This document shows, in pieces, positions 26,388 to 35,006 of a DNA stretch of 64,000 nt. The position numbers and the translations under genes were made by a program. Source of the DNA: Bin34 sp963422415 (GTDB lineage Bacteria; Chloroflexota; Anaerolineae; Caldilineales; Caldilineaceae); the NCBI GenBank assembly GCA_963422415.1, contig OY729430.1:682001-746000 (forward strand). The letters run 5' to 3'. The notes beneath the pieces were generated by a model that was given only the letters and a program-made list of their open reading frames with translations, did not search any database and was not told the DNA's origin. Every line of letters starts with the position of its first letter. Positions within the stretch are counted from its first letter, which is position 1.

Positions 26388-27449
26388 TCAGCCTGTCACA
26401 GGGGTTGCATCCAAGGGCCAACGGGCGTGGACATCTAGATCCAGACCCTCGATATGGGATGGAGCGCTCTGGGCTTGGAAATATGCGGCCGCGCCGATCA
26501 TGGCGGCGTTGTCTGTGCACAAGTGTATGGGGGGAACGTGCAGGGTTGCTCCCAGTTCCTGACAGCGGCGGGTGGCTTCCTGTCGCAACTGCCGATTGGC
26601 ACTGACCCCACCACACAGCCCGACGCCGACCGCGTTGTAGGTCTGCATGGCATCTGCGACTCGGTCCATGAGCACGCCTGCCACGCGGTCTTGAAAAGCG
26701 GCGGCCAGATCGCAGGTCACTGGATCCGCCGCCGCCGGATCCAAGCCGGCCCGTTGCGCCTCATGCAACATGAATGTCTTGAGGCCGGAGAAGCTGAAGT
26801 CAAAGCGATGGGCGGTGTCGTGCTGCAAGGGATAGGGCAGTTCGTGGCGGTTCGCCTGCCCCTGTGCCGCCGCTTTCTGAATGGCGGGCCCTCCGGGGAA
26901 ACCCAGACCCAAAATCCGCGCCACCTTGTCAAAGGCCTCCCCCGCCGCGTCATCCAAGGTGCTGCCCAAGAGGTGAAACTGTCCCAAGGTCGGCATCAAG
27001 ACAAGGTCCGTGTGCCCCCCGGACGCGATCAGGATGACCAGTGGAAACCGTATGTCGGGCACGGGCTCTCCGGGACTGGGCTGCAGCCATAGGCTGTAGA
27101 CATGACCCGCCAGATGATTGACTCCCCAGAGCGGCAGGCCGCTGGCCAGGCACAGCCCCTTGGCCATGTTGACCCCGACCATTAGGCTGCCCACCAATCC
27201 CGGTCCACAGGTCACGGCCAAGGCATGGACTTGGGAGACGGATTTCAGGCCCGCCAATTCCAGTGCCTGTCGCACTACGCCGTCGATGCAAAGTACATGT
27301 TGGCGGCTGGCCATCTCGGGAAATATGCCGCCAAAGCGGGCGTGCAATTCCATCTGAGAGGCAACCACGTTGGAGAGAATCCGCCGTCCATCCACCACGA
27401 CCGCGGCCGCGGTTTCATCGCAACTGGTTTCAATGGCCAGAATGCGCAT
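26388..27449 (-). CDS. tsaD: tRNA N6-threonylcarbamoyladenosine transferase TsaD
   Basis: Transfers the threonylcarbamoyl group to A37 of ANN-decoding tRNAs with TsaB and TsaE (tsaE is at 6077). About 353 aa from ATG 27449; a GTG at 27458 is an alternative. MRILAIETSCDETAAAVVVD at the start, FPEMASRQHV (metal-binding His), GVNHLAGHVYS (second His), LIASGGHTDLVLM and GLCGGVSANRQLR are all canonical ASKHA-fold motifs. The iron/zinc site His-His-Asp is complete as far as can be seen (CTDNAAMIG carries the Asp). It lies about 50 bp downstream of the sulfatase stop and may be cotranscribed with it. Confidence 0.95.
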   Translation of the reverse strand: MRILAIETSCDETAAAVVVDGRRILSNVVASQMELHARFGGIFPEMASRQHVLCIDGVVRQALELAGLKSVSQVHALAVTCGPGLVGSLMVGVNMAKGLCLASGLPLWGVNHLAGHVYSLWLQPSPGEPVPDIRFPLVILIASGGHTDLVLMPTLGQFHLLGSTLDDAAGEAFDKVARILGLGFPGGPAIQKAAAQGQANRHELPYPLQHDTAHRFDFSFSGLKTFMLHEAQRAGLDPAAADPVTCDLAAAFQDRVAGVLMDRVADAMQTYNAVGVGLCGGVSANRQLRQEATRRCQELGATLHVPPIHLCTDNAAMIGAAAYFQAQSAPSHIEGLDLDVHARWPLDATPVTG

Positions 27450-27498
27450 CGGCGCCACCAGGACGGATTGCAGGGAAGCGAAAGGGCAGGGAGCGGCG

Positions 27499-28851
27499 CT
27501 AGGACCACGCCTCGTCTTCGGTGACGCGCCTTTGAAAACCCGTCCGGGGATGGGGCGCGTCCTGAATCACGGGCTCCGGCTCCCGGGCCTCCACCATGCG
27601 CCGGAGCAGACGCTCCCGCAACACGTTGGAGGTTGCGCGGTGGGATTCCAGACCGATCAGATTGGTCAGTTCATAGGGATCGCACTCTAGATCGTACAGC
27701 TCCGACTCCACATAGGTGTCGGCAGCCGGGACTTCGTTGCCGCGCAGGCCCGGAGCCTCCACACAGTACTTCCAGCGTTGGGTACGGACGGCGCGGGCCA
27801 CCTGTGTCTCGCTGATCTGTATGAAGACCTCTTCCTGCCAGTTCGCTGTGGGATCCTTGACGATCGGCAGGATGGAATCTCCCTGCATCTGCCGCGGGAT
27901 GGGAAGTCCGGCTGCATCCAAGAGCGTCGGCGGCAGATCCACCAAACTGACCAGTTTGTCCACGCGGCCTCGGTTTTGGAAGCCCGGGCCGGAAATGGCG
28001 GTAGGCACCCGCACCGAGGACTCGTGACAGGAACGCTTGTATTCGTTGTTGCGGGTCTTGAAGTGGCAACCATGGTCCGATGTGTACAGAATGATGGTAT
28101 TGTCCAGCATGTCCAAGCTGCGCAAGGCGTCCCGCAACCGCCCCAATGCCTCGTCCAGCCTTTTTACCATGCCGTAGTAGCCACCTAGGTGCTGCTGGGT
28201 GGATCCGCCCAGCGCAGCCAGATCCGGGGGGGTCCAGCGGCCCGCGTACCGTTCCCGGTACCCTTCCGGCGGCGGATAGTCGTCCAGATGGTTCTGGTGA
28301 TGCGGCTCTATATAGGAGAGAAACAGAAAGAACGGGTTGGCCTGATGGGCGTCGACGTAGCGGATGGCGGCATCCGTCTGCGCGTCCACGCGGTATCCTG
28401 GCAGCTTGACCGGCTGACCGTCATTGTCATACATGACGCAATCATAGGCGTCGGACGTGAATTCTAGGGCGTTGGATCCCAGCCAGTAGTCATAGCCACC
28501 GCGAGCATTTGCCGCCACCGGTCCCCTATCGCCCGGCGGTCCCAAATGCCACTTGCCGATATAGGCAGTGTCATGTCCGGCTGCCCGAAAGAAGTGGGCC
28601 AAGGTGCGCAGTTCCGGACTGAGTTGAATGCCGTTGCGCCAGCATCCGGTCTCCGTGGCGTACATGCCGGTCTGCAAACAGGAGCGGGCCGGACCACACA
28701 CAGGCTGACAGGTGAAGGTTTGGGCCAGATGTGTACCGCTCTGCGCCATGGCATCGAAGTTGGGAGTGAGAGCCAGAGGATTGCCGTGCAAGCCGGAAGT
28801 GTCCCAGCGTTGCTGGTCCGTAAAGAAGACAATCACGTTGGGCCTGCGCAT
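27499..28851 (-). CDS. Type I sulfatase (arylsulfatase-like)
   Basis: 450 aa from ATG 28851, which gives the normal N-terminus MRRPNVIVFFTDQQRWD; the upstream frame adds a poor hydrophobic stretch. The formylglycine motif is C-G-P-A-R at residues 52-56, so a formylglycine-generating enzyme is needed; none is encoded here. IGKWHLGPPGDRG near 99-111 and YTSDHGCHF near 265 complete the metal and sulfate site. No signal peptide, so it is either cytosolic or its export is not sequence-evident. Likely acts on sulfated sugars taken up by the cell. The C-terminal ELYDLECDPYELTNLIG is typical of choline-sulfatase-like and carbohydrate sulfatases. Confidence 0.92.
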   Translation of the reverse strand: MRRPNVIVFFTDQQRWDTSGLHGNPLALTPNFDAMAQSGTHLAQTFTCQPVCGPARSCLQTGMYATETGCWRNGIQLSPELRTLAHFFRAAGHDTAYIGKWHLGPPGDRGPVAANARGGYDYWLGSNALEFTSDAYDCVMYDNDGQPVKLPGYRVDAQTDAAIRYVDAHQANPFFLFLSYIEPHHQNHLDDYPPPEGYRERYAGRWTPPDLAALGGSTQQHLGGYYGMVKRLDEALGRLRDALRSLDMLDNTIILYTSDHGCHFKTRNNEYKRSCHESSVRVPTAISGPGFQNRGRVDKLVSLVDLPPTLLDAAGLPIPRQMQGDSILPIVKDPTANWQEEVFIQISETQVARAVRTQRWKYCVEAPGLRGNEVPAADTYVESELYDLECDPYELTNLIGLESHRATSNVLRERLLRRMVEAREPEPVIQDAPHPRTGFQRRVTEDEAWS

Positions 28852-29136
28852 TGGGCGATCTCCGAGGCAAAAAGCGACAGCCACTGCAAAAAACGCTGTC
28901 TCACCCAATTGTACCGCCTGTCCATCCCGACACCCGACGTCCGGAATGGACAGGACTGCAGATGGCGTGTGTTTCCGGCAGGCGATGTGGGAAACAAGTC
29001 ATGGATTGAATCGGTCGGTCCCGCATCGGCCACCATGGGGCAGTCATGGCATGATCGCGGATTCGTAGGAGGCCTTCCTTCTTGCTGCAAGCCAAAGTCC
29101 GGGAGCCGCCACAATCAGCGGGCCTCGCCGTTTCGG

Positions 29137-29152
29137 TATAATCAGATATCTG
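29137..29152 (+). promoter_or_regulatory. TATAAT box followed by palindrome CAGATATCTG
   Basis: TATAAT at 29137-29142 is followed without a gap by the 10-bp palindrome CAGATATCTG (29143-29152), that is, at the expected transcription start. The binding-protein gene starts 28 bp later. A repressor site for the uptake operon is a reasonable reading. The -35 region is poor. Confidence 0.45.
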
Positions 29153-29179
29153 AATTTGAATACAATCAAGGAAATCTGC

Positions 29180-30967
29180 ATGAACGGGTTGAAATGGATT
29201 TCGATCTTGGTGGTGGCAGGCGTTACTTTGCTGGCTCTGGTCGGCTGTGCCCCTTCCGTTCCAGGCGCTGCGCAGGCGCCCTCCGCCGCAGACGGCGTTG
29301 CCGGGACCGGGGAAATGATGGACGAAAAGGTGTTGACCATCCTGTATTGGCAGGCGGCATCATTGCCCGGGCCCTATCTTTCGGGGGGCACCAAGGATCA
29401 GGATGCGGGGGCCATTACGCTGGAGCCGTTGGCCAATTACGCGCCGGACGGCAACTTGGTGCCCAAGCTGGCCTTGGAAATCCCGACCCGTGAGAACGGC
29501 GGCGTAGTGGACAACGAGGGGGAATCGGAAGATGCCACTTCCATCACCTGGACCTTGAAGCCTGGCGTCAAATGGTCCGATGGCTCTGACTTGACCGCGG
29601 ACGACGTGGTCTTCACGTGGGAGTATTGCACCCACCCCGACACCGGCTGTACCGCCGTGGATCTCTTTGACGGGGTGGAAAGCGTGGAAGCCGTGGACGG
29701 CCAGAATGTCAAGGTCACCTTTGCCGGCTTCACTCCCTACCCCTATCTGGCCTTTGTCACCGGTCAGGGCCCCATCATTCAACGGGCCCAGTTCGCAGAC
29801 TGTGTGGGCAGCGCAGCCCAGGAATGCAATGAGCAGAACACCATGCCGCACGGCACCGGCCCCTATCGCTTGACGGACTTCAAGGTCAACGACGTGGCCG
29901 TGTACGAGCGCAACCCGCACTTTCATGGGGAGCCCGCCTACTTCGATCGGATTGTCTTCAAGGGGGGCGGGGACGCCGCGGCCGCGGCTCGGGCCGTATT
30001 GGAGACCGGCGAGGCGGACTACGCTTGGAATCTGCAGGTGGAACCGCAGGTACTGATTGACATGCAAGCCAAGGGCGGCGGCGAAATCATCAATGCCTTC
30101 GGGGGGTACGTGGAACGCATATTGGTCAATCAGACCAATCCGGATCCGGAACTGGGCAACGATCGTTCCGCCTACAAGGACGGTGCCAACCCGCATCCTT
30201 TCTTGGTGGGCACCCCGATCGCCAAGGCCATGTCCATGGCGATTGATCGGGCCACGATTTCCGAAACTCTGTACGGTTTCTCGGGCCAGCCGACCTGCAA
30301 TGTAATTCCGGGCCCCTTCTTCTACGTTTCCACCGCCAACGACGACTGTCTGAATCAGGACATCGACGCCGCCAATGCCCTGCTGGAAGAGGCGGGGATT
30401 GTCGACAGCGATGGCGACGGGGTACGCGAGTACAACGGCATGCCGCTGTCGGTGCGATACCAGACATCCACCAATACGGTGCGCCAGAAGACCCAGGCCT
30501 TGGTCAAGCAGTGGTGGGGCCAGATTGGCATTGAGACCGAACTCCTGAATCATGACGCCAGTGTCTTCTTTGGCGGAGATCCCAACAGTCCGGATACCTA
30601 CCAGAAATTCTTCACAGATGTCCAGATGTACACCACTGGCCCTTCCATCGATCCCCAGATCCATTTGGGCCAGTGGCAGTGCGCGTACATTCCGACTCCG
30701 GACAACGCCTGGGGCGGAGGCAACATTTCCCGCAACTGCGATCCGGCATATGATGAGCTCGTCGCGAAACTGGTGAAAACGCCCACCGGCCCGGAACGAC
30801 AAGAAATCGTGAAGGCCCTGAACGACATGATGGTGCAGAACGGCGTCCTCATTCCCTTGGTGCACCGTGGTACAGTGTCCGCCAAGGCCAACGGACTGGA
30901 GAATATCCAGATCAACGGTTGGGACACCGAGATGTGGAACATTCAGGATTGGGCGCGCGCCGAATAG
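29180..30967 (+). CDS. ABC transporter substrate-binding lipoprotein, family 5 (peptide/oligosaccharide type)
   Basis: 595 aa. The start is ATG 29180, preceded by AAGGAA at 29168-29173; a TTG at 29156 is in frame but less likely. The signal peptide ISILVVAGVTLLALVGC ends in lipobox LVGC. The SBP_bac_5 fold follows: GPYLSGGTKDQDAG, WTLKPGVKWSDGSDLTADDV, MPHGTGPYRLTDFKV near residue 220-235, and a late YDELVAKLVKTPTGPERQEI. It captures a peptide, opine or oligosaccharide outside the membrane for the two permeases encoded at 31409 and 32432. The neighbouring xylulokinase favours a carbohydrate, since this family also binds oligosaccharides. A long hairpin starts 12 bp after the stop. Confidence 0.93.
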   Translation: MNGLKWISILVVAGVTLLALVGCAPSVPGAAQAPSAADGVAGTGEMMDEKVLTILYWQAASLPGPYLSGGTKDQDAGAITLEPLANYAPDGNLVPKLALEIPTRENGGVVDNEGESEDATSITWTLKPGVKWSDGSDLTADDVVFTWEYCTHPDTGCTAVDLFDGVESVEAVDGQNVKVTFAGFTPYPYLAFVTGQGPIIQRAQFADCVGSAAQECNEQNTMPHGTGPYRLTDFKVNDVAVYERNPHFHGEPAYFDRIVFKGGGDAAAAARAVLETGEADYAWNLQVEPQVLIDMQAKGGGEIINAFGGYVERILVNQTNPDPELGNDRSAYKDGANPHPFLVGTPIAKAMSMAIDRATISETLYGFSGQPTCNVIPGPFFYVSTANDDCLNQDIDAANALLEEAGIVDSDGDGVREYNGMPLSVRYQTSTNTVRQKTQALVKQWWGQIGIETELLNHDASVFFGGDPNSPDTYQKFFTDVQMYTTGPSIDPQIHLGQWQCAYIPTPDNAWGGGNISRNCDPAYDELVAKLVKTPTGPERQEIVKALNDMMVQNGVLIPLVHRGTVSAKANGLENIQINGWDTEMWNIQDWARAE

Positions 30968-30978
30968 CGTGAATCCTG

Positions 30979-31039
30979 GGTGCAGAAACCATCTGGGCAC
31001 GACAGGCTCGCCCGAACGTGCCCAGATGGTTTCTGCACC
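30979..31039 (+). terminator. Perfect 22-bp inverted repeat after the binding-protein gene
   Basis: Bases 30979-31000 and 31018-31039 are exact reverse complements (22 bp each) around a 17-base loop. The left arm begins GGTGCAGAAACC. No T run follows, so it is more likely an mRNA-stabilising or partly terminating hairpin than a full stop. This would keep binding protein in excess over the permeases. The rest of 31040-31408 shows no gene on either strand. Confidence 0.75.
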
Positions 31040-31408
31040 GAGACTCCGATCTCTGAAAATTGTGGTTCCAAAGGAGACTTTTCGCCGCTTCCTGCCGCAT
31101 GGCCTGTGTGGTCCTACATGTCCCGTGAACCGTCGTGACATGGTTTGTACCTCCTCCGTACAGAGGGCGCGCTTGGCATCAGGTCCGATGGCCTGTGGAG
31201 TCAAGAGACAATATCGGGTTGCGCTCAAGGACATGCTTTGCATGCAGCGATCCTTGCCTGGAATCCCACAAGGGTTTCGTCACGCGACCTGTACCAAGGG
31301 CATCGGATTCCGGGCCCCTTGCCCATGATCCAATATCCCCCCATGACACAAGCCCCGCAGTCGCCTGCATCCTGCGCGCAGGGTTGAGGGGACGGAGAAT
31401 CCAGATCC

Positions 31409-32425
31409 GTGAGCCATTATTTGTCTCGCCGGTTGATCACTGCCGTGCCCACGCTGCTGGTCATCAGCTTCGTGATTTTCGCGGTGTTGGACTTGGCGCC
31501 GGGCGATCCCACGGGTTCATTGCCAGAGACCATTCGCCCCGAAGTGCGGCAGATGATCCGGGAAGCCATGGGGTTGGACAAGCCCATGCACATCAAGTAC
31601 TTGCTGTGGGTCCGCCAGTTCTTCGTCAATGAACCCCTGGGTCTGCTGGAGAACCTGTTGGGGATCTCCTTGGGAAACAGCGAAGGCCGACTGCGCGTCA
31701 CCTCCTGGGGCAGCCGGGGTACGCCTGTCTTCGATCTGATCTGGGAACGACTGCCCCAGACCTTGTGGGTGGTGGGGCTGGCATATCTGGTCTCGGTGCT
31801 GATCGCCATTCCTATCGGCGTGATCTCCGCCGTGCGCCAATACTCTGTCTTCGATCAGGCCGGGACACTCTTTTCCCTGATTGGCTATTCAGTTCCCACC
31901 TTTTTCACGGGATTGGTGTTGATTATCATTTTCAGCGTGAATCTGCATTGGCTGCCTTCCATTTACGACACCAACCTAGTGGTGCGGGACTGGCCCAGCC
32001 TGATGCAGCAGCTGAAACAGATCGCCATGCCCGTGGCGGTGCTGGCTTTCTTTCAAACGGCCGCGATCACCCGCTTCACGCGCTCGTCCATGCTGGACAA
32101 CCTGAATCAGGATTACGTACGCACAGTCCGGGCCAAGGGATTTCGCGAACGGTTCATTGTTGTGCAACATGTACTGCGCAACAGTCTGATCCCGGTGGTC
32201 ACGCTGGTGGCCTTGGGCATCCCCTCCATTTTCGGGGGCGCTATCATTACGGAGCAGATTTTTCGGGTGAATGGGCTGGGCCAACTGTTGATTGGCTCCA
32301 TTCAGGTCAATGACATCCCCATGGTCCAGACCGTGACCTTCATCTTTGCCGTCCTGATCGTGATGTTCAATCTGGTGGCCGACATCGTGTACGGCGTGCT
32401 GGATCCGCGTATTCGCTACACCTGA
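31409..32425 (+). CDS. ABC transporter permease, DppB-type
   Basis: Inner-membrane subunit of a family-5 importer, 338 aa, GTG start. The first helix RRLITAVPTLLVISFVIFAV is followed by DLAPGDP, the hallmark of DppB/OppB. Five more helices follow, with the ATPase-docking EAA loop FRERFIVVQHVLRNSLIP near residues 245-262 and the C-terminal LVADIVYGVLDPRIRY. The 441-bp gap to the binding-protein gene contains a strong hairpin. It pairs with the DppC-type gene 6 bp downstream. No ATPase genes (dppD/dppF) are present; they must come from elsewhere in the genome. Confidence 0.94.
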   Translation: MSHYLSRRLITAVPTLLVISFVIFAVLDLAPGDPTGSLPETIRPEVRQMIREAMGLDKPMHIKYLLWVRQFFVNEPLGLLENLLGISLGNSEGRLRVTSWGSRGTPVFDLIWERLPQTLWVVGLAYLVSVLIAIPIGVISAVRQYSVFDQAGTLFSLIGYSVPTFFTGLVLIIIFSVNLHWLPSIYDTNLVVRDWPSLMQQLKQIAMPVAVLAFFQTAAITRFTRSSMLDNLNQDYVRTVRAKGFRERFIVVQHVLRNSLIPVVTLVALGIPSIFGGAIITEQIFRVNGLGQLLIGSIQVNDIPMVQTVTFIFAVLIVMFNLVADIVYGVLDPRIRYT

Positions 32426-32431
32426 TGACGC

Positions 32432-33364
32432 ATGACCGCTGACGCCGCTCCTGTGTCGGCGATGGCTATCGCGGACGCGGATCTGGGTCCTCCGCGCACG
32501 TTGCTGCGGGATGTAATCTCCCGCTTTTTTCGCCATCGTCTGGCCGTGACGGGCCTGTTCCTGACCCTTCTAATCCTCTTGGGCATTCTGGTGGTGCCGA
32601 TTTTCTACAGGGTCTCTCCGGAATACATCGACATCGCCAAGGCCAATCGGAATCCTTCTTGGGATTCACCCTTGGGGACCGACGATCTGGGCCGGGACAC
32701 CTTGGCCCGCAATCTTTATGGAGGACGCATTTCGCTGGCGGTGGGCTTGGTGGCCATGCTGGTTTCCATATTTCTGGGTACTCTCGTCGGTCTGCTTTCC
32801 GGGTATTTCCGATGGTTGGACAATCCCCTGATGCGATTCACGGACATGATGCTGGCCTTGCCCAGCCTGCCATTGCTGATGGTCATCATCATGCTGTTCC
32901 GGGACGTGATGCGGCGTGCCTTCGGCCCTGAGTTGGGCATCTTTCTGCTCGTGGTGTATGTCATTGGAGCCTTGGGCTGGATGCCCACGGCCCGCGTGGT
33001 GCGCAGCGCTGTGCTCTCCATCAAGGAGAAGGAATTTGTCGAGGCAGCCGTGAGCACAGGGGTGCAACAGTATATGCTCTTGGGGCGACACATTTTGCCC
33101 AATGTGCTTTCCCCCATCATTGTCTCCGCCACTCTGGGGGTGGCCAGCGCCATCCTGACGGAATCGGCGCTGTCGTTCCTGGGGTTGGGTTTCCCGCCAG
33201 ACGTGCCCACCTGGGGCCGACTGCTTTTCGAGAACAAGGATTTCATCACCTACAATCCTTGGCTGATCGTGTGGCCCGGTCTTTTCATCTCCATCTCCAT
33301 TCTGAGCATCAACTTCATGGGGGACAGTCTGCGGGACGCTCTGGATCCGCGTCTGCGGACGTGA
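32432..33364 (+). CDS. ABC transporter permease, DppC-type
   Basis: 310 aa. FRHRLAVTGLFLTLLILLGI is the N-terminal helix. HSPLGTDDLGRD appears as DSPLGTDDLGRDTLAR near residues 75-90, the typical DppC segment. The EAA loop reads VLGRHILPNVLSPI-like (MLLGRHILPNVLSPIIV) near 215-230, and the end is GDSLRDALDPRLRT. It forms the heterodimeric channel with the DppB-type protein encoded 6 bp upstream. The gap to the xylulokinase gene downstream is 24 bp, so the three probably share a transcript. Confidence 0.94.
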   Translation: MTADAAPVSAMAIADADLGPPRTLLRDVISRFFRHRLAVTGLFLTLLILLGILVVPIFYRVSPEYIDIAKANRNPSWDSPLGTDDLGRDTLARNLYGGRISLAVGLVAMLVSIFLGTLVGLLSGYFRWLDNPLMRFTDMMLALPSLPLLMVIIMLFRDVMRRAFGPELGIFLLVVYVIGALGWMPTARVVRSAVLSIKEKEFVEAAVSTGVQQYMLLGRHILPNVLSPIIVSATLGVASAILTESALSFLGLGFPPDVPTWGRLLFENKDFITYNPWLIVWPGLFISISILSINFMGDSLRDALDPRLRT

Positions 33365-33388
33365 CTTCGCGACCTAGGAGAGTTTGTC

Positions 33389-34885
33389 ATGTCCGAAGTT
33401 TTGGCTCTGGGTCTGGATGTCTCCACCACGGCCACCAAGGCGGTGATCGTCGACGAGGCGGGCAGGGTGGTGGGGGCCGCGGCGCAGGAGTACGGGTTCG
33501 ATACACCTCGGCCGCTCTGGTGCGAACAGGATCCGGCCTTGTTCTGGACTGGCACGAAGGCCAGCGTCGAGGCGGCTGTCGCCGCGGCCGGCATTGATGC
33601 CCGGGACATCTCCGCCCTTGGTCTGACGGGACAGATGCACGGTCTGGTGCTGCTGAATGGAGAGGGGGAGGTGCTGCGTCCCTGTATCTTATGGAATGAC
33701 CAACGGACCGGCGATCAGTGCGCCACCATTCGGGAACGAGTGGGATTCGAACGCCTTCTGGCCTTGACCGGCAACGATGCCCTGACTGGATTTACAGCCC
33801 CCAAAATTCTGTGGGTGCAGGAGCGCGAGCCGGAACTGTGGGCCCAGACCCGTCACATTCTGCTGCCCAAGGACTATGTGCGCTGGCGGATGAGCGGCGA
33901 GTACATGACCGACGTGGCCGACGGCTCCGGTACGCTGCTGCTGGACCTGCGGCGGAGACAATGGTCCGCGGACATGCTGAAAGCGCTGGCAATCCCCAAG
34001 ATCTACCTGCCTCAGGCAGTGGAGGGCACGGATGTCTCCGCGCATCTGTCGGCGGCGGCGGCACGGGAACTGGGCCTCAGGCCCGGCCTGCCCATAGCCG
34101 GTGGGGGAGGCGATCAGGCGGCCCAGGCCGTGGGCGTGGGCGCCGTGCAGGAAGGCGTGGCTGCCATCACCGTGGGCACCTCGGGGGTGGTCTTCGCGGC
34201 TCTGTCGGAGCCGCGGGTGGAACCTCAGGGCCGGTTGCACGCCTTTTGCCATGCCGTGCCCCACCGCTGGCATTTCATGGGCGTGATGCTGAGCGCGGCC
34301 GGCAGTCTGCGCTGGTTTCGGGATACATTCGCGCCAGGCCGGGATTTTGGAAGGCTGGTGGCGGAGGCCGAGCGGATTCCGGCGGGCTGCGAAGGCTTGA
34401 CCTTTCTGCCCTACCTGACCGGGGAGCGCACCCCGCACCCCGACCCGCTGGCGCGGGGGGCGTTCGTAGGTCTGACCGTGCGGCACACCTTGCCGCACCT
34501 TACACGGGCGGTGCTGGAAGGGGTGGCCTGCGGGTTGAAGGATGGCTATGACCTGATGCGGGCCGCCGGATTGCCCGCCTTGGAAACGGTACGCATTTCG
34601 GGCGGTGGCGTACAGAGTCCGTTGTGGCGTCAGATCTTGGCGGACGCACTGGATCAGGAACTGGCCATGGTGGAAGAAGGGGAAGGGGCCGCGTTTGGGG
34701 CGGCCATTCTGGGCGGCGTGGCAGGCGGCATCTGGCCCGAGGTGGCAGGCGTCACCCAGCAGGTGGTGGAAGAGACCGGTCGGGTCGCCCCCGATACGGG
34801 TGGAACGGCGGTCATGGCCGAAGTCCATGCCCGGTTCCAGGATCTGTATCCATCTCTGGGTCCCTATGCCTTGGCGGTTGCCTAG
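33389..34885 (+). CDS. xylB: Xylulokinase (FGGY family)
   Basis: 498 aa; ATG preceded by TAGGAGAG. LALGLDVSTTATKAVIVDEAG is the first phosphate motif; LTGQMHGLVLLNGEG and LRPCILWNDQRT carry the xylulose-specific residues (QMHG and the W-N-D-Q-R-T catalytic Asp segment). VTVGTSGVVFAAL-like (ITVGTSGVV) and ISGGGVQSPLWRQILADAL finish the ATP site. It phosphorylates D-xylulose for the pentose phosphate pathway in the cytosol. Its place directly behind Dpp-type permeases suggests that the transporter imports a pentose-containing oligosaccharide, or that the operon is mixed. Confidence 0.9.
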   Translation: MSEVLALGLDVSTTATKAVIVDEAGRVVGAAAQEYGFDTPRPLWCEQDPALFWTGTKASVEAAVAAAGIDARDISALGLTGQMHGLVLLNGEGEVLRPCILWNDQRTGDQCATIRERVGFERLLALTGNDALTGFTAPKILWVQEREPELWAQTRHILLPKDYVRWRMSGEYMTDVADGSGTLLLDLRRRQWSADMLKALAIPKIYLPQAVEGTDVSAHLSAAAARELGLRPGLPIAGGGGDQAAQAVGVGAVQEGVAAITVGTSGVVFAALSEPRVEPQGRLHAFCHAVPHRWHFMGVMLSAAGSLRWFRDTFAPGRDFGRLVAEAERIPAGCEGLTFLPYLTGERTPHPDPLARGAFVGLTVRHTLPHLTRAVLEGVACGLKDGYDLMRAAGLPALETVRISGGGVQSPLWRQILADALDQELAMVEEGEGAAFGAAILGGVAGGIWPEVAGVTQQVVEETGRVAPDTGGTAVMAEVHARFQDLYPSLGPYALAVA

Positions 34886-35006
34886 ACGGATCAGACGCAA
34901 GGGCGGGAAGACCGGGTTTCGTTGATCTTCGAGTGGAGTCCTCCTTCTAACAGCTCAGACGATCCGGCACATCCCTGTCCATGGATCCTCTGGCCATCAA
35001 TCCCGC

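Noticed and set aside
29360..31243. 627-codon minus-strand frame opposite the family-5 binding protein
   Set aside because: Antisense shadow; no family resemblance and it would run through the 22-bp hairpin.
33744..33760. GATTCGAAC-like string resembling a tRNA T-arm
   Set aside because: It lies inside xylB in frame, with no acceptor, D or anticodon stems around it.
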